This document shows, piece by piece, positions 1-6,483 of a stretch of DNA of 10,557 nucleotides. The stretch spans positions 1-10,557 of the forward strand of contig DATEMK010000017.1 in NCBI GenBank assembly GCA_035275625.1, given 5' to 3'. Made by a program: the position numbers and the translations under genes. A model generated the notes under the pieces. The model searched no databases. It was given only the letters and a program-made list of their open reading frames with translations, and had not been told where the DNA came from. Numbering within the stretch: the first letter of the stretch is position 1; every line of letters starts with the position of its first letter. The stretch comes from DATEMK01 sp035275625 (GTDB lineage Bacteria; Bacteroidota; Bacteroidia; AKYH767-A; OLB10).

Positions 1-2
1 TA

Positions 3-218
3 TTTAGTTGCATTTTTATAGGAATTATTGAGTTTTTTGCTTTTCTATTTAGTTTATTTAATTATAAATTTAACGCCACATCAAGCATTTGGAACATTGG
101 ATGGCATACAGTAATAAAACAATGGTGGTGGAACCAGGGTATCGGATGGCATTGTATTATTTCATTATTTTTTTGGCTTGTCATTTTACAATTGTTAAAA
201 CAAAGAAGAAGAAGATAA
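3..218 (+). CDS. C-terminal fragment of an unidentified integral membrane protein (5' end outside window)
   Basis: An open frame runs from the left edge to the TAA at 216-218 and gives 71 residues with no start inside the window. It reads like the tail of a polytopic membrane protein. A hydrophobic segment (IFIGIIEFFAFLFSLF) is followed by a Trp-rich loop with WNIGWH, KQWWW and GIGWH. A second hydrophobic segment (CIISLFFWLVILQLL) leads to a cytoplasmic-looking basic end, KQRRRR. Two membrane segments with a positively charged C-terminus fit a real membrane protein better than chance. The reading frame shifted by one base (starting at 89) is only its shadow. I do not recognise the family. A membrane glycosyltransferase or a transporter are guesses that the fragment cannot settle. 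Confidence 0.6.
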   Translation, partial: FSCIFIGIIEFFAFLFSLFNYKFNATSSIWNIGWHTVIKQWWWNQGIGWHCIISLFFWLVILQLLKQRRRR

Positions 219-223
219 TAATT

Positions 224-352
224 ATGCCTGTGTTTGGTGTTCCTTCACTGACCATGAACAAACTTGCTGGTAAAAAAGGAATCAACCACAAACTAAAAGT
301 TTCTCATAAAAAATTTAAAATAAACGGTAACGCTGAAAACCGAAAAGAGTAA
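224..352 (+). CDS. Possible small basic protein (42 aa), doubtful
   Basis: An ATG lies five bases after the stop of the preceding fragment and opens a 42-residue frame, beginning MPVFGVPSLTMNKLAGKKG and ending in NRKE. It is rich in Lys and Asn and has no hydrophobic segment, cysteine motif or recognisable domain. The only support for coding is its tight spacing behind the upstream gene. Against it are the AT-rich, low-complexity composition and the absence of a visible ribosome binding site. It may be plain spacer between the membrane protein and the gene at 378. Confidence 0.2.
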   Translation: MPVFGVPSLTMNKLAGKKGINHKLKVSHKKFKINGNAENRKE

Positions 353-377
353 GCAAAAAACAACAAACAAAATCAAA

Positions 378-1616
378 ATGAAAAAGAAAATTTCATTTAC
401 ACTTATCCTGGCCCTGCTTGTATTTGTTCTTAATGTAAACGCCCAGATGCGAGTTCATCTTATTAATGTAGGACAGGGATCCGCAACATTGATTGAGTTT
501 CCATGCGCTGCCATTCTTATTGATGCGGGCGGGGAGACTAATGCGCTCTATAATTCATCGGATGCCTTGAAAACCTATCTCGATGATTTTTTCACTATCA
601 GGACTGACCTTAATCACACATTACAGTGTGTTTATCTGACACATCCTCATAAAGACCATACACTTGGAGTGCCTGTCATATTGCAACCACCTTATGTAAT
701 TAAGAATGTGGTTACCGATGGACTGGAAGAGGGCTCCGGAAAAGCGGGACAAATAAAACTGCACCGGTTAGCAGAAGCAGGGGATATCGGTTTTGAACCG
801 GTAACAACAAATAAGATAACAGGAAACGCAGGGTTAACCAATGCAGTGATTGACCCTGTTAATTGCACAGGCACTGACCCGGTTATAAAAGTTTTATGGG
901 GCACATCCATTACCAATCCGGGATGGAGCAATACGGCATTCAATAGCGAAAACAATCATTCTTTGGTGATAAAGATTGAATATGGAACCTCCTCCATGCT
1001 TATCACAGGCGATCTCGAAGAAGCAGGCCAGCGCAGTTTATTGTCAAAGTATAATGGCACTAACGTGCTTGATGCTGATGTGTACCTGGTAGGACATCAT
1101 GGCTCTAAAAATGGAACTTCCCAAGAGTTGTTAAACAAGATTACTCCTCAAATGGCTTTAATTGGTATGGGCGATCCAAGCCGCGAGTTGAGCTGGACTG
1201 CCTGGGCTTATGGGCATCCGAACAAAGGAATATTGGATTCGCTCCAGAAAAAAATAACCGCCACCCGCACTCCAATTCGTGTGCAGGCAGGCACAGGCGC
1301 CAAAAAATTTGATGATTATACAGTTTCGAAAGCCATTTACGCCACAGGATGGGATGACGATGTAGTGCTTGAAGCAGATGCTGCCGGGAATTGGCATAAG
1401 GCAGGGGCTACGCTTGTACCGGCTTTGGTTAATATCAACACGGCTTCCGCATCTGAACTGGAAACACTGCCGGGAATTGGCGCAACAAAAGCACAGGCTA
1501 TTATAACTCACAGAACAAGTCATGGTAATTTCACATCGGTTGATCAACTTGATAATGTTCCGGGAATAGGTCCTGCTACAATCAACCTGCTCAAACCTTA
1601 TGCTACGGTTCAATAA
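378..1616 (+). CDS. Secreted ComEC-type metallo-beta-lactamase-fold hydrolase with C-terminal ComEA-like helix-hairpin-helix domain
   Basis: The 412-residue protein starts with a clear signal peptide (KKK, a hydrophobic core to about residue 20, then NVNA|Q), so it should leave the cytoplasm. Residues 24-330 resemble the metallo-beta-lactamase domain of the competence protein ComEC. They begin MRVHLINVGQGSATLIEF and carry ILIDAGG, the metal-binding HPHKDH (H89, H91, D93, H94), a NNHS segment around H194, ITGDLE (D212), GHHGSKNGT (H240, H241) and YGHPN (H280). Residues 351-408 match the ComEA helix-hairpin-helix pair: VNINTASASELETLPGIG, then DQLDNVPGIGPATINLLKPY. The metal ligands expected for the family appear intact. 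Inference: an extracytoplasmic, DNA-binding metallohydrolase, possibly a nuclease. It has no membrane channel segment, so it is not a full ComEC. It is convergent with fcl and shows no link to the glycan genes. The start is fixed by the signal peptide. Confidence 0.85.
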   Translation: MKKKISFTLILALLVFVLNVNAQMRVHLINVGQGSATLIEFPCAAILIDAGGETNALYNSSDALKTYLDDFFTIRTDLNHTLQCVYLTHPHKDHTLGVPVILQPPYVIKNVVTDGLEEGSGKAGQIKLHRLAEAGDIGFEPVTTNKITGNAGLTNAVIDPVNCTGTDPVIKVLWGTSITNPGWSNTAFNSENNHSLVIKIEYGTSSMLITGDLEEAGQRSLLSKYNGTNVLDADVYLVGHHGSKNGTSQELLNKITPQMALIGMGDPSRELSWTAWAYGHPNKGILDSLQKKITATRTPIRVQAGTGAKKFDDYTVSKAIYATGWDDDVVLEADAAGNWHKAGATLVPALVNINTASASELETLPGIGATKAQAIITHRTSHGNFTSVDQLDNVPGIGPATINLLKPYATVQ

Positions 1617-1749
1617 TGAATGGTGCTGTAAAAAGTGAAAAGTGTTTTTAAACTACGCTTGAAAAAGAGGAACCATATGATTTAAGGATTCCATAGCATG
1701 TTTTACAGGTTAAATGCAAAAGGACTGTATGCTTTTCAGATTTTATTTA
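1617..1749. other. Convergent intergenic spacer, no recognised element
   Basis: These 133 bases separate the 3' ends of the ComEC/ComEA-like gene and fcl. I looked for a bidirectional terminator and found only weak pairings, such as AAAAG/CTTTT around 1717-1737 and GCAT/ATGC around 1696-1717. Neither is convincing. The tandem-unit hairpins found in other spacers of this window are absent here. Confidence 0.4.
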
Positions 1750-2691
1750 TCAGGCAGAAAAAACTTCCGCTTTTTCAGTAACATCCTTCCAGACTTTGCG
1801 GATGCCTTCTTCAAGCGAAATGCGGTGCTGCCATCCGAGGTTATGAATTTTGGAAACATCCAGTAATTTGCGCGGAGTGCCATCGGGTTTTGAAGTATCA
1901 AAATGCAGGCTGCCCTGGTAACCGCTTATTTTCATAATGAGCTGCGCAAGCTCCTTAATTGAAAGGTCGGTTCCGGTTCCGATGTTTATAATTTGTTTTT
2001 CATCGTAATGAAGCATCAGGAAATAACAGGCATCAGCAAGGTCATCCACATGCAGGAATTCGCGCATAGGCGCACCCGTTCCCCAGATCTCTACTTCAGG
2101 ATGGCCATTCGTTTTTGCTTCATAAAATTTACGGATCAATGCAGGAAGCACATGCGAATTCTGCAAATCATAATTATCGTTTGGTCCGTATAAGTTGGTG
2201 GGCATTACAGAAATGAAATTGCAGTTATACTGATCGTGGAAAGCTTCGCACATTTTTAATCCTGCAATTTTTGAAATGGCATACGGCTCATTTGTTTTTT
2301 CCAGCAAGCCGGTAAGGAGATATTCTTCTTTGATGGGTTGCGGACAAAGCCTGGGGTAAATGCAGGAGGACCCGAGAAATAATAATTTTTTCACCCCGCT
2401 TTTGTGCGATTCATAAATGACATTGTTTTGAATAGCAAGATTGTCATACAAAAAATCGGCACGGTAAATATCATTTGCCACGATCCCTCCTACTTTGGCT
2501 GCAGCGAGGAAAACGTACCCGGGTTTTTCGGATTGAAAAAAATCTTTTACTGCATTATGATCGCGAAGATCAAGCTCTTTTGACGTACGGGCAATCAGGT
2601 TAGTGAATCCTTCCGCCTTCAGCTTTCGCAAAATAGCTGATCCCACCATTCCGCGATGACCGGCAACGAAAATTCGGGAGTTCTTTTCCAT
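1750..2691 (-). CDS. fcl: GDP-L-fucose synthase (GDP-4-keto-6-deoxy-D-mannose 3,5-epimerase/4-reductase)
   Basis: This 313-residue cytoplasmic enzyme performs the last step to GDP-L-fucose: 3,5-epimerisation and NADPH-dependent 4-reduction of GDP-4-keto-6-deoxymannose. It is an extended short-chain dehydrogenase. The N-terminal dinucleotide motif is GHRGMVG (G11, G14, G17). The family signature GSSCIYP gives the catalytic Ser at 108-109, and EPYAISK gives Y137 and K141. PTNLYGPNDNYD and GTGAPMREFLHVDDLA are strongly conserved Fcl segments. The length is normal for the family and nothing looks broken. It lies downstream of gmd on the same strand, 93 bases away, so the two are probably co-transcribed. 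That spacer is filled by a long tandem-unit hairpin ending 13 bases before this start codon. The symbol wcaG is a synonym. Confidence 0.95.
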   Translation of the reverse strand: MEKNSRIFVAGHRGMVGSAILRKLKAEGFTNLIARTSKELDLRDHNAVKDFFQSEKPGYVFLAAAKVGGIVANDIYRADFLYDNLAIQNNVIYESHKSGVKKLLFLGSSCIYPRLCPQPIKEEYLLTGLLEKTNEPYAISKIAGLKMCEAFHDQYNCNFISVMPTNLYGPNDNYDLQNSHVLPALIRKFYEAKTNGHPEVEIWGTGAPMREFLHVDDLADACYFLMLHYDEKQIINIGTGTDLSIKELAQLIMKISGYQGSLHFDTSKPDGTPRKLLDVSKIHNLGWQHRISLEEGIRKVWKDVTEKAEVFSA

Positions 2692-2703
2692 TTGGTTTCA
2701 GGG

Positions 2704-2780
2704 ATTTAAGGTTTAAGGTTTAAGGTTTAAGGTTCTTAGCCGCGTCCGCCAACCTTACCTTAAACCTTAAACCTTAAACC
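2704..2780. repeat. Tandem-heptamer hairpin between gmd and fcl (unit TTTAAGG)
   Basis: The left arm holds four exact copies of TTTAAGG (2705-2732). The right arm holds three exact copies of the complement CCTTAAA (2758-2778) plus a partial unit at 2753. Bases 2710-2732 can pair perfectly with 2758-2780, giving a 23-bp stem. The 25-base loop (2733-2757) is more GC-rich than the arms (GCCGCGTCCGCC). The element fills the spacer: its right arm stops 4 bases from the gmd stop and its left arm lies 13 bases from the fcl start. A folded transcript would carry the hairpin directly before fcl. Its function is unknown. Confidence 0.9.
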
Positions 2781-2784
2781 TTTT

Positions 2785-3900
2785 TCAAGATTCGCGATAA
2801 TTAAAAATATGATGCCCGCCTTCTTTGAGATATTTTTCTTTGCTGAATAATTTAATATCGGCAGCCACCATTTCTTTTATGATGGAATTAAGATCGTGTT
2901 TGGGTTTCCATCCGAGCTTTGCTTTTGCTTTGGCGGGATCACCGATTAATAAATCCACTTCAGAGGGGCGGTAATACGCTTTATCAATAAGGACCACTTT
3001 CTTCCCGGTCTCCACCTGGTAATCGGGATGATTGCATTTTTTTACAATAGCAACTTCATTCTCATTTTTTCCGGAGAATTCAACTTCAATTCCCGCTTCA
3101 TTAAAAGCTTTTGAAATAAAATCTCGCACGGATGTGGTTACTCCTGTTGCAATAACAAAATCTTCGGGGGTTTCCTGCTGGAGCATTAAATACATGGCTT
3201 CAACATAATCATTGGCATGGCCCCAGTCGCGTTTTGAATCAATGTTTCCCATAAAAACATTTTCCTGTAACCCGAGAGCAATTCTCGCAACAGCGCGGGT
3301 TACCTTGCGGGTAACAAATGTTTCTCCTCTTAAGGGTGATTCATGATTAAAAAGAATTCCGTTAACGGCATACATGTTATACGCTTCGCGGTAATTTACG
3401 GTAATCCAATAAGCATACAACTTTGCAACAGCATAAGGCGAACGGGGATAAAAAGGAGTGCTTTCCTTTTGAGGAATTTCCTGGACCAGTCCGTAAAGCT
3501 CTGATGAGGAAGCCTGGTAGATCCTGCATTTTTTTCCAAGACCCAGCAATCTTACCGCTTCAAGAATGCGAAGCGTACCGATACCGTCAGCATTGGCAGT
3601 GTATTCGGGAGTATTAAAGCTCACTTTTACATGCGACATCGCACCCAGGTTATAAATTTCATCCGGCTGAACTTCCTGTATAATGCTGATTATGTTTGCA
3701 GAATCGGTAAGGTCGCCATAATGTAATTTGAGCTTTACATTTTTTTCATGAGTATCATGATACAAGTGATCAATGCGTTCGGTATTAAAGAGAGAAGATC
3801 TTCTTTTAATTCCATGCACCATGTACCCCTTATTGATGAGGAATTCGGCAAGATACGCACCATCCTGCCCGGTAATTCCTGTGATGAGAGCTGTTTTCAT
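2785..3900 (-). CDS. gmd: GDP-mannose 4,6-dehydratase
   Basis: This 371-residue cytoplasmic enzyme converts GDP-D-mannose to GDP-4-keto-6-deoxy-D-mannose, the substrate of the fcl product. The start is fixed by the conserved N-terminus MKTALITGITGQDG, whose G8, G11 and G14 form the NADP-binding loop. Further signatures are GIKRRSSLFNTERIDHLY, SSSELYG (residues 131-137, including the catalytic Ser/Glu pair) and SPYAVAKLYAYW (Y156 and K160). NHESPLRGETFVTRK is a hallmark of Gmd proteins. The length matches the family and no key residue is missing. The gene is divergent from the wzc-like gene and is first in a gmd-fcl pair. A tandem-unit hairpin lies 5 bases upstream of its ATG, leaving no room for a classical ribosome binding site. 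Confidence 0.97.
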   Translation of the reverse strand: MKTALITGITGQDGAYLAEFLINKGYMVHGIKRRSSLFNTERIDHLYHDTHEKNVKLKLHYGDLTDSANIISIIQEVQPDEIYNLGAMSHVKVSFNTPEYTANADGIGTLRILEAVRLLGLGKKCRIYQASSSELYGLVQEIPQKESTPFYPRSPYAVAKLYAYWITVNYREAYNMYAVNGILFNHESPLRGETFVTRKVTRAVARIALGLQENVFMGNIDSKRDWGHANDYVEAMYLMLQQETPEDFVIATGVTTSVRDFISKAFNEAGIEVEFSGKNENEVAIVKKCNHPDYQVETGKKVVLIDKAYYRPSEVDLLIGDPAKAKAKLGWKPKHDLNSIIKEMVAADIKLFSKEKYLKEGGHHIFNYRES

Positions 3901-3905
3901 TGAGA

Positions 3906-4002
3906 GTTTAAAGTTTAAAGTTTAAAGTTTAAGGTTTTACGTTAACTTTATTAAATGGTTTATGTTGTCAACTTTAAACCTTAAACTTTAAACTTTAAAC
4001 TT
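3906..4002. repeat. Tandem-heptamer hairpin upstream of gmd (unit GTTTAAA)
   Basis: The left arm has three GTTTAAA copies and one GTTTAAG (3906-3933). The right arm has the complementary units TTTAAAC, CTTAAAC, TTTAAAC and TTTAAAC (3973-4000). Bases 3911-3937 can pair without mismatch to 3976-4002, a 27-bp stem with a 38-base loop. The unit differs by one base from the gmd-fcl hairpin unit, and one unit in each arm keeps the GG/CC form, so the two elements look related. The left arm lies 5 bases before the gmd start codon. The right arm abuts the putative promoter region of the wzc-like gene. Confidence 0.9.
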
Positions 4003-4009
4003 GTTGTTA

Positions 4010-4017
4010 TATTTTTG
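4010..4017 (+). promoter_or_regulatory. Possible -7 promoter element for the wzc-like operon
   Basis: TATTTTTG matches the Bacteroidota -7 consensus TAnnTTTG. Transcription would start near 4024, giving about 100 bases of leader before the ATG at 4125. I see no good TTTG -33 box 19-20 bases upstream, where the right arm of the tandem hairpin lies instead. In such an AT-rich region the match could be chance. Confidence 0.3.
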
Positions 4018-4124
4018 TGCAAAATAACTATAAAATTTTCGTTTATAAGTTTTTTAATTTGATTTCATACGAAAACAAAATTCAGGCTTTTCAGTATAAC
4101 ATTGTTTAAAGCTGCAAATACAAA

Positions 4125-6428
4125 ATGAAACCTGCGGGAAGCGAAAACACAATTCTTGACCAGAAGGATATTAAAAAAACACTGGTAAAAGTTTTTAAAA
4201 ACTGGTATTGGATTGTATTGTTTATGTCCTTAAGCATCGGGGCCTCTATGGTGTATCTGAAAAGATCAACCAAGATTTACGGAGCCAATACAAGAATACT
4301 TGTTAAGCCGCAGAAAAATGCATTTAAGGATGCATTGAGCGAATCATTGCCCGGTGCTCCGCCAAAAGAAGATATTAACAACGAAATTGAAGTCCTCCGG
4401 TCCACCCGCATCATTGATGAAACTGTTAAAAGATTAAAACTTGATGTGTCATATTATATAAAAGGGAGATTGAGAACCGGAGAGATTTACCAGAACATTC
4501 CCTTTACAGTGGTGGATGCAAAGATCCTGGATGAAACTTTTTATGGAATTCCTTTTAATATCAGGATAATCAGTAAAGAAATGTTTAACATTAACCTGGA
4601 ATACGGAGATTTCAGGTTCAATAAAACATTTCATTTTGGAGAACCGGTGGTTAATTCCAAATTTTCTTTGGTGATTAATGGCAACATTGATCAAATAAGT
4701 CATAACAGCAAGCTGGGCGAAATTAATTTTCTTTTTATGATTAATAATCACAGCTATTTAGTGAGTAAATTCCAAAGTTCTTTACGGATGCAGAAAGATG
4801 AAAATGCCTCGGTGATTGATATTAATGTGGAAGATGAAGTGCCTGACAGAGCCATTGCGTTTCTTGATACCCTGACTCACCTGTACATTGATTACTCCAT
4901 AGCTGTATCAAAAGAAATAAACTCGAATACAATAAAGTTTGTTGACGACCAGTTGCAGGACGTAGAGGGAATATTGAACGGGGTAGAATCAAACCTTGAA
5001 CAATACCAGCGGCAAACCGGGACCGTTAATACCGGGGAGCAGGGAAGCATGTACCTGCAGCAAAAAGCAGAAACAGAATCAGAGCTTACCAAGCTCACCG
5101 CTAAAATCGGATCGGTCAACTACCTGTATGAAAATCTTACATCGGGAGGCGATGTCACAACGGTTGCACCTGCATTGCTTGCCGACCAGGATGACCCATC
5201 GCTGAGCACTGCATTCACCGAACTGTCCACTCTTTACCAGAAAAAAACAAACCTGTTATTCAGTAATACTCCAAACAGCCCTGTTGTGAAGGAGGTGGAT
5301 GATCAAATTTCAAATGCCAGGCAAAGGGTGATTCAGCTGGTGCTTAATCTCAGAAGGTCGCTGGCAGTAAAATATAACAGTTTATCCGGCCAGTTGGGCA
5401 CTTATCAATCACGCATCAGCAGCATGCCTTCCACTATAAAAGGATTGGTTAATATCAACAGAAAGGTAGAAGTCAATGAAAAAATTTATCTGTTCCTTCT
5501 TGAAACCCGTGCACAAACAGTTATAGCACGTGCTTCGATTGTACCGGATAAATTCGTTTTAAATCCATCTGTTTCCACGGGTTTATTAAAACCCATCAAG
5601 GGGAAAATCATGGCAATGGGAGCAGGAATTGGGTTGGCGCTGTCGTTCCTTGTCATTTTCTTAAAGGGAATTTTCTACAATTATATTCAGAATAAAGATG
5701 ACTTAACAGAACTTACAACCTTGCCGGTAATAGGAGTGATCGGGAAAAGCAAAGAGGCGAAGGAGAGTTACCTGGTTGTTGATAAAAACCCCCAGTCACT
5801 TACGGCTGAAGCTTTCAGGGTAATCCGAACGAACCTTGCCTATTTTGCTCCGAAGTCTGCAAGCAAGGTAATTCTCATTACCTCATCCATGGCAAGCGAA
5901 GGGAAAACTTTTTGCGCCATCAATATTGCTTCCATTCTTGCGAAAGCAAAAAAACCTGTCGCTCTGATTGACCTTGACCTTCATAAGCCAAAGCAGGCTA
6001 ATGCTTTCAATCTTAAAAATGATGTGGGTGTGACTTCCTTTCTTGTGGGCAAAGCTTCTTTGAATGATATTATTCTCGAAACCCCGGTAGAAAACCTGAG
6101 CGTGATTTTAACCGGTCCGCGCACACCAAATGCTTCTGAGCTTATTCTTGATCCGATGCTCGAGGAAATGATCCAGGAACTGAAATCGCGTTTCGAATAT
6201 ATTATACTTGATACACCTCCTGTTGGTCTTTTATCTGATGCATTGGTCATGATGAAATATTCTGACCTTAATCTTTATGTGCTAAAGGCAAATTATTCTA
6301 AAAGAGATTTTGTTGACATAGCTCACCAGATTATCGAAAAAAATAATATTAAGAGCATGAGCTTTATTCTGAACAACGTGAATGCAAAGAATATTCCTGC
6401 AGGATACGGTGGAGGTTATTATAAATAA
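4125..6428 (+). CDS. Wzc-type polysaccharide co-polymerase with cytoplasmic BY-kinase domain
   Basis: The 767-residue inner-membrane protein should control chain length or export of a capsule or exopolysaccharide. A first membrane segment (about 27-45, WYWIVLFMSLSIGASMVYL) opens a Wzz-type domain, with ANTRILVKPQK and DINNEIEVLRSTRIIDETV following. A long helical region rich in Gln, Glu and Leu (about 260-430) is probably coiled coil. A GNVR-like stretch (about 440-490) leads to the second membrane segment (about 496-517). The kinase domain carries Walker A TSSMASEGKT (K594), Walker A' ALIDLDLHKP (D616, D618) and Walker B YIILDTPP (D696). The C-terminal tyrosine cluster is short: Y761, Y765 and Y766 in GYGGGYYK. 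Walker A lacks the Pro-Gly often seen before EGK, but the core GKT is intact. It heads a plus-strand run with the flippase. Confidence is high for the family and lower for which polymer it serves. Confidence 0.93.
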   Translation: MKPAGSENTILDQKDIKKTLVKVFKNWYWIVLFMSLSIGASMVYLKRSTKIYGANTRILVKPQKNAFKDALSESLPGAPPKEDINNEIEVLRSTRIIDETVKRLKLDVSYYIKGRLRTGEIYQNIPFTVVDAKILDETFYGIPFNIRIISKEMFNINLEYGDFRFNKTFHFGEPVVNSKFSLVINGNIDQISHNSKLGEINFLFMINNHSYLVSKFQSSLRMQKDENASVIDINVEDEVPDRAIAFLDTLTHLYIDYSIAVSKEINSNTIKFVDDQLQDVEGILNGVESNLEQYQRQTGTVNTGEQGSMYLQQKAETESELTKLTAKIGSVNYLYENLTSGGDVTTVAPALLADQDDPSLSTAFTELSTLYQKKTNLLFSNTPNSPVVKEVDDQISNARQRVIQLVLNLRRSLAVKYNSLSGQLGTYQSRISSMPSTIKGLVNINRKVEVNEKIYLFLLETRAQTVIARASIVPDKFVLNPSVSTGLLKPIKGKIMAMGAGIGLALSFLVIFLKGIFYNYIQNKDDLTELTTLPVIGVIGKSKEAKESYLVVDKNPQSLTAEAFRVIRTNLAYFAPKSASKVILITSSMASEGKTFCAINIASILAKAKKPVALIDLDLHKPKQANAFNLKNDVGVTSFLVGKASLNDIILETPVENLSVILTGPRTPNASELILDPMLEEMIQELKSRFEYIILDTPPVGLLSDALVMMKYSDLNLYVLKANYSKRDFVDIAHQIIEKNNIKSMSFILNNVNAKNIPAGYGGGYYK

Positions 6429-6483
6429 GCGGAGCCCTGAGAAAAAAAGTAAATAGCAGATCGGAGCCGGGAAAAAGAAAATA

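Noticed and set aside
89..352. An 87-residue plus-strand reading frame beginning MEHWMAYSNK
   Set aside because: Its first half overlaps, in another frame, the membrane-protein tail at 3-218, which has clear hydrophobic segments. Only the part from the ATG at 224 could be a separate gene, and that is listed as doubtful.
1158..1613. A 151-residue minus-strand frame inside the ComEC/ComEA-like gene
   Set aside because: It is a shadow of a strongly supported gene. The opposite strand carries intact metal-binding and helix-hairpin-helix motifs, and the antisense product has no recognisable domain.
1617..1749. A bidirectional terminator between the convergent genes
   Set aside because: Only 4-5 bp stems with large loops can be drawn, too weak to call.
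3938..3975. TTGACA on the minus strand in the hairpin loop as a sigma-70 -35 box for gmd
   Set aside because: No TATAAT-like box lies 16-18 bases downstream and no TAnnTTTG is present, so the match is probably chance.
2704..4002. The tandem heptamers as a CRISPR array or telomere-like repeat
   Set aside because: Units are 7 bases, directly adjacent with no spacers, and occur as two opposed arms. That fits neither a CRISPR array nor a chromosome end, and genes continue on both sides.
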